In this document: positions 1 to 5,979 of the stretch, piece by piece | Layout of the letters: every line of letters starts with the position of its first letter | Position numbering within the stretch: position 1 is the stretch's first letter | Made by a program: the position numbers and the translations under genes | Source of the DNA: Candidatus Thorarchaeota archaeon | Lineage (GTDB): Archaea; Asgardarchaeota; Thorarchaeia; Thorarchaeales; Thorarchaeaceae | DNA length: 12,352 nt | Direction of reading: 5' to 3' | Assembly (NCBI GenBank): GCA_020355105.1 | Contig: CP070658.1 | Coordinates: forward strand, 2,033,205-2,045,556 | The notes under the pieces: generated by a model | Databases searched by the model: none | What the model was told of the DNA's origin: nothing | Seen by the model: only the letters and a program-made list of their open reading frames with translations

Positions 1-259
1 GGGACTTTCCACACACCACCAGACGGCCGGTGCTTGGGGCCTGAGTGCCCGTTAGGGGACCAGTCATATAGAGAAGCAAGTTCTCAGGACCCAAGGGGTC
101 CACTCCGGGGTCAATAAGCTCATAGAGTAGTCTGCTGGCGTAACCGCTTCCTCCGACGAATTGACTCGCAATCTTCATGTCGAGTGGAATCACGGACACG
201 GTCTGCTCTGTGAGGTCTACATCGAGAATCTTGCCCATGTAACCCTTCAGATGGCTCAC
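1..259 (-). CDS. Aldehyde:ferredoxin oxidoreductase (AOR family), N-terminal fragment
   Basis: Only the first 86 codons are in the window; the gene continues beyond base 1. The translation has the N-terminal signature of tungsten/molybdenum bis-pterin AOR-family enzymes: a GYMGKILDVDLT start segment, then FVGGSGYASRLLYE, then GVDPLGPENLLLYMTGPLTGT, ending in GRLVVCGKS. In characterised members this domain sits around the tungstopterin, and the [4Fe-4S] cysteines lie near the C-terminus, outside this window. The family oxidises aldehydes to carboxylic acids and reduces ferredoxin in the cytoplasm. The GTG at 259 is chosen because it lies 3 bases after the aldolase stop codon and restores the usual residues before GYMGK. 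An ATG at 238 would remove them. Tight linkage to an aldolase suggests the substrate is the aldehyde released by that enzyme (inference). The subfamily (AOR, FOR, GOR or WOR) cannot be decided from this fragment. Confidence 0.88.
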   Translation of the reverse strand, partial: MSHLKGYMGKILDVDLTEQTVSVIPLDMKIASQFVGGSGYASRLLYELIDPGVDPLGPENLLLYMTGPLTGTQAPSTGRLVVCGKS

Positions 260-262
260 CTT

Positions 263-898
263 CTAGAAATCGCGCATAATCTCCCAGAGGTCTGATTCGT
301 CTTCAACAACATCTTCCGGAAGATGGATCGGATCGCCAATCTGATTAGCCAGAAGATAGATCTTGCAGGTTCTTTCAAGAAGAATGGCCTTCTCCATGGC
401 CTTTCGAATCGTCTTTGCGCAGCATACAGCACCATGGTTCGCTATCAGAACTGCACTTCTCATATCCATGGCCTCAACAACGTTCTTGGCCAGCTCCTTC
501 GTGCCAGGCATGGCATAGGAAGTGACTCTGACTTCGCCTCCAAGTTTCGGAACGACCTCATCAAGCACTGGGGGAAGCGGCATGTGAAGCAATGCAAGAG
601 CTGTCGTGTAGATGCTGTGAGAATGAACCACCGCACCCGCATCTTCCCTCTGTCTATAAATCTCAAGGTGGGTGGGGGATTCAACGCTGGGATTCAGATC
701 TCCCTCAACTACATTTCCTTCCAAGTCGAGAACCATAATGTTCTCTGCTGTCATCGTAGAATACTGAACAGAACTTGGAGTGATTAAAATGTGGTCGCCG
801 ACTCTCAGGCTGGCGTTGCCCGAGGACCCGACAACTAGGTCATTTTCCACCATCTCTTTACAGACTTGAAGTAGTTCCTTCTTCTTCTTATCGTACAC
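263..898 (-). CDS. Class II aldolase, L-fuculose-1-phosphate aldolase type
   Basis: This 211-residue cytoplasmic protein matches the usual FucA/AraD family length. Zinc and catalytic residues are all present: E73 in PSVES, H92 and H94 in the HSHS motif, and H155 in ANHGAV. The numbering coincides with E. coli FucA (E73, H92, H94, H155). The phosphate-binding GN pair lies at 27-28 with ITPSS at 39-43. Family members cleave ketose 1-phosphates to dihydroxyacetone phosphate and an aldehyde, or act as 4-epimerases or methylthioribulose-1-phosphate dehydratases. The retained aldolase glutamate and the downstream aldehyde oxidoreductase favour cleavage (inference). Translation starts at a GTG that overlaps the kinase stop by one base (TAGTG), and a GGTGAGG site lies just upstream. 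The substrate may be a phosphorylated deoxyketose or a SAM-derived C5 compound. Lactaldehyde supply for F420 synthesis, known for the methanogen homologue, is an alternative. Confidence 0.85.
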   Translation of the reverse strand: MYDKKKKELLQVCKEMVENDLVVGSSGNASLRVGDHILITPSSVQYSTMTAENIMVLDLEGNVVEGDLNPSVESPTHLEIYRQREDAGAVVHSHSIYTTALALLHMPLPPVLDEVVPKLGGEVRVTSYAMPGTKELAKNVVEAMDMRSAVLIANHGAVCCAKTIRKAMEKAILLERTCKIYLLANQIGDPIHLPEDVVEDESDLWEIMRDF

Positions 899-2400
899 TA
901 TTCCTCACCCAACGACCATATTTCCTTCCAACGAGAGTAGTAGGAATCGTATTCACGCTTGCGCTCATCCGGCTCGAAGGCGGGCTGCCAGCTCACCATG
1001 TTCTTGGCTGCTTCTTCGATACCTGAATACCAGCCAATTCCAGCAGCTGCGCATATCGCAGCACCAAGAAGAGTGCCTTCTGGTTGTTCTGGGGTTCTGA
1101 CTGGATGACATAGGACATTTGCCAGAATCTGAAGCCAGACACTTGACCTCGTCACACCTCCGATTGCCTTCACAGAGGAGGATTCTCTGAAGCTGCTCAG
1201 TTGCTCGTAGTTACCTCTAACAGAGTAAGCGATGTTCTCCAGCACAGCATGAATCAGATTCGCCGAATTGAGTGGAATGACCCCTGGCAGAGCAGGCTGT
1301 GGAAAATGCATCCTGGCAAAGGGAATGTCAGTCATTCGCTGAGTATCCATGACCCTTGGCCCAAGCGCGGCGTAAGTTTCGTAGCTACCTGGGGGAATCT
1401 CTTTCAGTATCTCAGGAAGACTGCTGAAGGTTTCCTCTCGACAACGTTCTGGGTTCTCTGCTCGTTCACAGAGAAAGTCAATCACCCATTCTATGTAGGC
1501 TCCAGTCAGCATAGCATTGCTTTCGAGTGTCCACAAATCAGGAATTATGTGAGGCGCCGACCATATCTTCTGTTCACCTGAGCAGACTGGTTCTCTCACA
1601 ACCATCATGACAGGTGTCGTACTGCCAGCAACCACCACGACCTCACCGGCTTCCGCCTGGCACGTCAGCAATGCACAATGAGTGTCAGCACCCCCTTGAA
1701 CCACGGGAAGGCCTTCAGGCAGATTGCTGACTACTGCAGCTGTTGATGAAACCTCGCCCACGACATCACCCGCACAGTGAATCTCGGGAAGGATGTTTCT
1801 ATCAATGTCAACCGCAGACAATATCTCATCACTCCACTTGCGAGTTCTAATGTCCAAAAGACCAGTGGCACTTGCCGAAGAAGGCTCAGTCGCGAACTCT
1901 CCACTTAACTTGAATGTGATCCAGTCACTGATGGGTAGTAGATGTGCCACAGCCTCACGGATTTCGGGCGCCTCCTCTTCAAACCATGCAAGTCTTGATG
2001 CTGCAAACATCATTGGAGGCCAGCAGCCTGTAATCTCCAAGAATCTCTCACCGAGAGCCTCCTCAATGATGTATTGTGTCATGGCGCCCCTTGCGTCACT
2101 GTTTGGTCCGCCGTGTAGCTCTCTTCCATCAGCGTCAAGCAGGACTATTCCATGGCGTTGACTTGTGGTGCAAACAGCCTCCAGTTTCGAAACAGGGATG
2201 TCTGCAATCCTCAACGCTTCTTGAGTGACAGTGCATACCAAGTTCCAGAACTCAGACGGTTGGAACTCCTTTGCAATCTCTAGAGAGGGAGGGGTTTCGT
2301 AGCTCCAAGAACGTCTGCTCAGACCCAAGACCTCTCCATTCTTTCCAACTACCATGCACCGTATACCGCCGGTGCCAGCATCAATAGAAACAACGGCCAA
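898..2400 (-). CDS. FGGY-family carbohydrate kinase, LsrK/YoaC-like
   Basis: From the TTG at 2400 the protein has 500 residues, a normal FGGY length. It opens with the phosphate-1 motif SIDAGTGGIR (5-14). It continues with SQRHGIVLL (80-88) and ISDW plus LSGEFA near 157-170, then GGADTH with the likely catalytic base D239. AGSTT follows at 258-262, and the C-terminal ATPase-fold motif AIGGVTRSSVWLQILANVL at 412-430. These blocks, including APHIIP and IPPGSYETYA, resemble autoinducer-2 kinase LsrK and B. subtilis YoaC more than xylulokinase or glycerol kinase (recognition from memory). It should transfer the ATP gamma-phosphate to a hydroxyl of a ketose-like substrate. The TTG is preferred because it lies one base after the dehydrogenase stop with GGAGG 8 bases upstream. 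An ATG at 2418 (506 residues) is possible, and one at 2487 would overlap the dehydrogenase by 86 bases. Confidence 0.87.
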   Translation of the reverse strand: MAVVSIDAGTGGIRCMVVGKNGEVLGLSRRSWSYETPPSLEIAKEFQPSEFWNLVCTVTQEALRIADIPVSKLEAVCTTSQRHGIVLLDADGRELHGGPNSDARGAMTQYIIEEALGERFLEITGCWPPMMFAASRLAWFEEEAPEIREAVAHLLPISDWITFKLSGEFATEPSSASATGLLDIRTRKWSDEILSAVDIDRNILPEIHCAGDVVGEVSSTAAVVSNLPEGLPVVQGGADTHCALLTCQAEAGEVVVVAGSTTPVMMVVREPVCSGEQKIWSAPHIIPDLWTLESNAMLTGAYIEWVIDFLCERAENPERCREETFSSLPEILKEIPPGSYETYAALGPRVMDTQRMTDIPFARMHFPQPALPGVIPLNSANLIHAVLENIAYSVRGNYEQLSSFRESSSVKAIGGVTRSSVWLQILANVLCHPVRTPEQPEGTLLGAAICAAAGIGWYSGIEEAAKNMVSWQPAFEPDERKREYDSYYSRWKEIWSLGEE

Positions 2401-2401
2401 T

Positions 2402-3412
2402 TCAGCTCCCTCCCACATCCAGAACTTCCGGGTTGAGTATGTTCTTTGGACTGCCTCCCGAGAGAAGTGCCTTGATGTCTTCTGCAATCATCCGGGACTG
2501 TTTCTCAATTGTGTCAGTGGTGTTACCACCGATATGCGGTGTTACTGTGACATTATCCAGTTCTAGGAATTCGTTGTCACAGTCGACAGGCTCCATCGAG
2601 AATACATCGAGGCCAGCACCGGCGATTACACCTGTTTCAAGAGCCGCTTTTAGGGCGTTTTCATCAGTAATCGATGCACGAGCGGTGTTGATGATGATGG
2701 CCGTCTTCTTCATCATGGCAAACTGGTCAGCTCCCAGCATTCCCATGGTTTCTTCCGTTTGCGGACAATGGATGGACACTATGTCAGACTCGCGTAGGAG
2801 TTCCTCGAGCTCAACAGCTATCGCCCCAACTTCCTCTAGCCTTGCTGATGGCACGTAGGGATCTGTGACAAGAAGATTCACTCCGAATGCATTCAGCCTC
2901 TTTGCAACCTCAATGCCAATCTGGCCAAGTCCAATGATTCCAACCGTCTTTCCTTGTAGCTCGAAACCAGTCGTCATCTTGTACATCTTGCTGAAATCTG
3001 AGAAGTCGTCAATCATGAAGTCATTCTTGAGAAGCCTCTCTGCTTTGATGATCCTCCTAGCCTGGCTTAGCATCAGCGCAATGGTCAATTCGGCAACCGC
3101 AACAGTGTTTCTTCCTGGTGCTGCAATGACAGGGATTCCCTTCGCTGTCGCCGTAGGAACTGAGATGTTGTTAGGGTTGTTCCTAACTGAAGCGATAATC
3201 TTGAGATTTGTTCCCTCAATGACTTCGTCTTTGACCTCATCACCCTCTACAACGATGATGTCATATCCCCCCTCCTTGATGACGTTGAGGATCTTGTCAC
3301 CGAGGTAGAGCTTACCGGTTTCCAGCCAGCTCTCATGGTCAACCTCAAGACCTGCCTCCTTGAGCGTTGTTAGTCCTGAGTCAGAAAAGGGGGCGGTTAT
3401 GAGGACCTTCAT
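2402..3412 (-). CDS. D-isomer-specific 2-hydroxyacid dehydrogenase (YoaD/phosphoglycerate dehydrogenase-like)
   Basis: This 336-residue protein has the standard short-form length of the D-2-hydroxyacid dehydrogenase family, without a C-terminal ACT domain. The NAD-binding Rossmann motif GLGQIG is at 161-166 and the acidic D184 follows the next strand, which favours NAD over NADP. The catalytic triad is visible: R245 in NTARAS, E274 in VFSMEP and H293 in TPHIGG. The substrate segment SVRNNPNNIS with PGRN (99-102) is the variant I associate with YoaD-like proteins, not true SerA. The usual ARG is ARA here. It should reduce a 2-oxo acid or oxidise a 2-hydroxy acid; the substrate is unknown. The start at 3412 has AGGTGG 7 bases upstream. 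An ATG ten codons earlier (3442) adds an unconserved tail and reads through that site. The stop lies one base before the kinase start, so the two are coupled. Confidence 0.9.
   Translation of the reverse strand: MKVLITAPFSDSGLTTLKEAGLEVDHESWLETGKLYLGDKILNVIKEGGYDIIVVEGDEVKDEVIEGTNLKIIASVRNNPNNISVPTATAKGIPVIAAPGRNTVAVAELTIALMLSQARRIIKAERLLKNDFMIDDFSDFSKMYKMTTGFELQGKTVGIIGLGQIGIEVAKRLNAFGVNLLVTDPYVPSARLEEVGAIAVELEELLRESDIVSIHCPQTEETMGMLGADQFAMMKKTAIIINTARASITDENALKAALETGVIAGAGLDVFSMEPVDCDNEFLELDNVTVTPHIGGNTTDTIEKQSRMIAEDIKALLSGGSPKNILNPEVLDVGGS
2409..2413 (-). promoter_or_regulatory. Ribosome binding site deciding the TTG start of the kinase
   Basis: GGAGG on the minus strand lies inside the last codons of the dehydrogenase, 8 bases before the TTG at 2400. 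This spacing is ideal for the TTG. The site lies downstream of the competing ATG at 2418, so it cannot serve that codon, although a GGAAG 6 bases before the ATG keeps it a rival. Confidence 0.55.
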
Positions 3413-3443
3413 GTTCTTTCCACCTGAATCCGGTTGATGCACG

Positions 3444-3450
3444 TATATAC
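3444..3450 (-). promoter_or_regulatory. Possible internal TATA element before the dehydrogenase
   Basis: On the minus strand GTATATA lies in the 41-base gap between the SCP-2-like gene and the dehydrogenase. A start about 27 bases downstream would fall near 3420, inside or just before the AGGTGG ribosome site of the ATG at 3412. The leader would then be very short and might lose the ribosome site. It could be an internal promoter or only AT-rich spacer. Confidence 0.25.
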
Positions 3451-3453
3451 TAG

Positions 3454-3786
3454 CTATAGCATCAATTTCTGTAGCTTCAGCAGATCCGGCACCTCGCCCT
3501 TCGTCTTCAGCTTGCCTGCCTGATAAGCTGCCATTGGACTCTCACTCTTGTCCATGATTCTAAAGAAGACAGTCGAGTCCATAGTCACAGTCATCTCTGC
3601 ATCTGTGGTTCCCTCGGTTACCTCGAGCAGTTCGGCATCACCAATTCGCATGTAGATTTGCATATCGATGTCGGGAAACACAAACTGTAGAGTCTTGTTG
3701 AATTCCTTGAAACGACGCTGAATCTTGGGATCTTCGAACCGTTTCCCCAGTTCACGGAGTTGGGCCTTTATCTCTTCATTTGTCAT
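3454..3786 (-). CDS. SCP-2 sterol-transfer family protein, small
   Basis: This 110-residue soluble protein looks like a stand-alone SCP-2 lipid-binding domain. It has an N-terminal helix, then the strand segment LQFVFPDIDMQIYMRIGDAELL (33-54) and DAEMTVTMDSTVFFRIM (62-78). The characteristic end is YQAGKLKTKGEVPDLLKLQKLML. The domain binds hydrophobic ligands such as lipids or acyl-CoA in a pocket, and no catalytic residue is evident. Small proteins of this type are common in archaea next to acyl or sugar metabolism genes, with no settled function. The start at 3786 is chosen for the AGGTG 5 bases upstream and a TATA-like element about 38 bases upstream. The reading frame stays open to 3906, but that extension is arginine/histidine rich and crosses the promoter. 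It is the first gene of the minus-strand operon, 41 bases ahead of the dehydrogenase. Confidence 0.78.
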   Translation of the reverse strand: MTNEEIKAQLRELGKRFEDPKIQRRFKEFNKTLQFVFPDIDMQIYMRIGDAELLEVTEGTTDAEMTVTMDSTVFFRIMDKSESPMAAYQAGKLKTKGEVPDLLKLQKLML

Positions 3787-3820
3787 GGTAGCACCTACAC
3801 GAGCTGAATCGTAGTGAACG

Positions 3821-3827
3821 ATAAATC
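3821..3827 (-). promoter_or_regulatory. TATA-box promoter of the minus-strand sugar/aldehyde operon
   Basis: The minus strand reads GATTTAT followed by C, a TTTATC-type archaeal TATA element. Its centre is about 38 bases upstream of the SCP-2 gene ATG at 3786. Transcription would begin near 3798, giving a leader of about 12 bases that just contains the AGGTG ribosome site. The element shares a 152-base gap with the divergent exporter promoter. Confidence 0.45.
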
Positions 3828-3909
3828 TTCTGCGCGCGATATGGCTGTTTCTTGTGGGAATGTGAGTTTGCCGCGCAAACTGCTTTGACCGACAAAAAGA
3901 ATCCACGTA

Positions 3910-3915
3910 TTATAT
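3910..3915 (+). promoter_or_regulatory. TATA-box promoter of the exporter, leaderless start
   Basis: TTATAT is centred 26-27 bases upstream of the A of the ATG at 3939, which is where an archaeal TATA box places the transcription start. No Shine-Dalgarno sequence precedes this ATG. The mRNA is therefore predicted to be leaderless, in contrast to the strong ribosome sites inside the operons nearby. Confidence 0.6.
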
Positions 3916-3938
3916 GCATTCTACGCGTTTGTCTATAC

Positions 3939-4697
3939 ATGTCATCTACAATATCCAAACACGCGATAAAGATAGAGAACCTGACCAAGAGGTTTGGGAA
4001 AATCACGGCTGTTGATGACCTTAGCCTTGAGATTGGTTGGGGTGAGCTGTTCGGTCTTCTTGGCCCTAACGGCGCAGGGAAGACGACAGTAATCAATATT
4101 CTGAGCACACTGCTTGAGCCTAGTGATGGTGTTGCATCTGTTGCCGACAATGATGTGATCTTTAGCGCTGATGAGGTACGAAGGATCATCGGAGTCTGTC
4201 CTCAAGAGCCATCTTTCTATGAGCATCTCACTGGTAGAGAGAACATCGAGCTCTTCGGAGACCTTCATGAAGTTCCTAAAGACTTGCTAAAGGACCGTAT
4301 CGACATCATGCTCCAGAAGATTGGTCTTGAAGACGATGCTGATCGGCGGGCTGGTCAGTATAGCGGAGGAATGATTCGCCGTGTAAGCACGGTCATGGCA
4401 CTCATCAGTAGCCCTCGGGTTGCTCTACTTGACGAGCCTACCGTTGCAATGGACCCTGTGTCCAGGCGTGCGGTCTGGGACTTCATCCGTGAGCTGAAGA
4501 ACAACGGGATGGCTATCGTCCTCACGACGCACTACATGGAAGAAGCTGAAGAAATCTGCGACAGAGTCGGAATCATCGACCAAGGCAAGCTGATAGCATT
4601 AGGCACTCCCAAGGATTTGATGGAACAGCATGACGCGAAGGACCTCGAAGAGGTCTTCATCAGGCTTACTGGGAAGAAGCTAAGGGAGGCGGTCTAA
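3939..4697 (+). CDS. ABC-2 exporter ATP-binding protein
   Basis: This 252-residue nucleotide-binding subunit has every ABC ATPase motif: Walker A GPNGAGKT (42-49), Q-loop Q89 in CPQEPS, signature YSGGM (141-145) in place of LSGGQ, Walker B VALLDE (161-166) with catalytic E166, D-loop in VAMDP and switch histidine H198 in TTHYMEEAEE. The YSGGM signature and the C-terminal DLEEVFIRLTGK segment belong to the DrrA/CcmA-like branch that pairs with ABC-2 type membrane proteins. It hydrolyses ATP on the cytoplasmic face to drive export of a drug, lipid or polysaccharide-type substrate that the sequence does not reveal. The ATG at 3939 is chosen because an archaeal TATA box lies 26-27 bases before it. 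The frame is open back to 3852, but that stretch contains the promoter. The permease starts on the base after its stop codon. Confidence 0.93.
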   Translation: MSSTISKHAIKIENLTKRFGKITAVDDLSLEIGWGELFGLLGPNGAGKTTVINILSTLLEPSDGVASVADNDVIFSADEVRRIIGVCPQEPSFYEHLTGRENIELFGDLHEVPKDLLKDRIDIMLQKIGLEDDADRRAGQYSGGMIRRVSTVMALISSPRVALLDEPTVAMDPVSRRAVWDFIRELKNNGMAIVLTTHYMEEAEEICDRVGIIDQGKLIALGTPKDLMEQHDAKDLEEVFIRLTGKKLREAV

Positions 4698-5858
4698 GTG
4701 GGTCTACGACGGACAAGAAGCCTTGTGATGAAGAATATGAAGATGTTCACAAGACAGCCTGCTGTAGTGTTCTTACTTCTATTGTTCCCCATAATTGTCA
4801 CGGCCACCTTTGGCCTGGCCTTTGGGGGCATGGGCGAGGGAGGTCTGACCAACTTTGATGTGGGTCTTCTGAATCTAGATACTACTGCAGCAGATCCTAG
4901 GTGGGCTGAGAGCTTTGAAGGCAACCTCACTGAGCTGGAAGGAATCACTGTACTCTACTTTGATGCCAACGAATCCGGTCAGTCTGAGCTGCTTCAAGGG
5001 AATCTAGATGCATTCATCGTGGTTCCAGAGGGCTTCGGTGATAGCTGTACCTCATACTGGAACTCTCCATTCAACGGGAGCACGTGGACCAACACCACTG
5101 TGGAACTCTATGTAGATAGCGGGTCAATGATTGCAAGCAGTGCAATGCCACCTCTGGTACAACAGGTCGTGCTAAGCACCATCTTTGGAAACGAGGCGAC
5201 CACTCTTGACTTACCAGTTGATATCGGAAGTCCTGCAATGGTCGAAGCCAGCACTTTCTCTCAATGGGAGTTCATGGCTCCAGGGATATTCGCATTCGCC
5301 AGTATCTTTATGATAATGATTGTTGCACAATCATTGACTGTGGAGCGAGATGGCGGCCTCTTGAAGCGGCTGGGCACGACTCCACTCAAGTCACATGAGT
5401 TCATGCTAAGCCAAGTGATCTCGTACATGATCATCGCAGTCATCCAAGTGCTTCTGGTGTTTGCCACATCATTTGTGATAGGATATCGACCTGCAACAGA
5501 TGCCTCTGGTCTAGTATTCGCATTCGGCATGCTCTTGGCATTCTCTTTGGTCAACGTGGGATTTGGTTTGATTGCGGCCACAATCTCCAAGTCAGCCGAG
5601 ATAGCAACTGGTGTGTCATTCATCTTCATAATGCCGCAGATGTTCCTTGGTACCTTCATGCCTCTTGGAGGCGGGGCAGAAACTATCGCACGAATAATGC
5701 CAAGTAATTACGTGACTGAGGCATTGACGACGCTGTTCCTACGGGGCGCACCGGTGACAACTCTCTCGGTCTGGATGGATTTGGCACTAGTGTCAGTCAT
5801 CGGGGTCGTAGTCCTTTTGATGGGTGTACTCCTCTTTCGTCGATACGGAACGAGATAA
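4698..5858 (+). CDS. ABC-2 type exporter permease
   Basis: This 386-residue protein has the ABC2_membrane layout: one N-terminal helix (about 23-43), a large extracytoplasmic domain (about 45-190), then five helices near 192-212, 240-262, 271-295, 304-324 and 358-380. After the second helix comes ERDGGLLKRLGTTPL (216-230), the cytoplasmic coupling segment typical of this family, which contacts the ATPase. The outer domain carries four N-X-S/T sequons (N76, N91, N126, N132), consistent with surface N-glycosylation in archaea. It starts with GTG immediately after the ATPase TAA, with GGGAGG 8 bases upstream, so the two genes are translationally coupled. The cargo is unknown. The family includes drug, lipid and polysaccharide exporters, and no adjacent biosynthetic gene narrows this. 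Confidence 0.9.
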   Translation: MGLRRTRSLVMKNMKMFTRQPAVVFLLLLFPIIVTATFGLAFGGMGEGGLTNFDVGLLNLDTTAADPRWAESFEGNLTELEGITVLYFDANESGQSELLQGNLDAFIVVPEGFGDSCTSYWNSPFNGSTWTNTTVELYVDSGSMIASSAMPPLVQQVVLSTIFGNEATTLDLPVDIGSPAMVEASTFSQWEFMAPGIFAFASIFMIMIVAQSLTVERDGGLLKRLGTTPLKSHEFMLSQVISYMIIAVIQVLLVFATSFVIGYRPATDASGLVFAFGMLLAFSLVNVGFGLIAATISKSAEIATGVSFIFIMPQMFLGTFMPLGGGAETIARIMPSNYVTEALTTLFLRGAPVTTLSVWMDLALVSVIGVVVLLMGVLLFRRYGTR

Positions 5859-5871
5859 GGCGTCAATGGCG

Positions 5872-5904
5872 GAAGGGACTTTATCCCTTCTTCTCCTTTT
5901 TTTT
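5872..5904 (+). terminator. Hairpin plus T8 terminator after the exporter operon
   Basis: A 7-bp stem (GAAGGGA at 5872-5878 paired with TCCCTTC at 5884-5890, 5-base loop) is followed by a pyrimidine stretch and eight T residues at 5897-5904. It begins 14 bases after the permease stop. Archaeal RNA polymerase terminates on T-tracts alone, so the tract may be the working part. Confidence 0.7.
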
Positions 5905-5928
5905 CGGATTCATTGAAGAAGAGTAGGC

Positions 5929-5934
5929 TTTATC
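5929..5934 (+). promoter_or_regulatory. TATA-box promoter of the multi-membrane-helix gene
   Basis: TTTATC lies 24 bases after the preceding T-tract. A transcription start near 5958 gives a leader of about 22 bases containing GAGG (5966-5969), 10 bases before the ATG at 5980. The position between a terminator and a gene start supports a functional promoter. Confidence 0.5.
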
Positions 5935-5979
5935 TAGAAGACAACTTCATGCCATTACCTAACAAGAGGCGATAGAAGA

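Noticed and set aside
263..900. TAG codons decoded as pyrrolysine
   Set aside because: TAG ends at least five genes here (kinase, aldolase, SCP-2-like, DUF2096-like, hdrB) at normal family lengths, so it is an ordinary stop.
898..2487. Longer kinase reading frame starting at 2487 (529 residues)
   Set aside because: It would overlap the dehydrogenase by 86 bases and adds 29 residues lacking family similarity before the SIDAGTGG motif. TTG at 2400 with GGAGG fits better.
3852..3938. Longer exporter ATPase frame from 3852
   Set aside because: The extra 29 codons cover the TATA element and do not resemble an ABC N-terminus.
4694..5659. Open frames on the minus strand inside the exporter genes
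   Set aside because: They lie wholly within well-supported coding sequence, have no ribosome site or family motif, and reflect codon bias.
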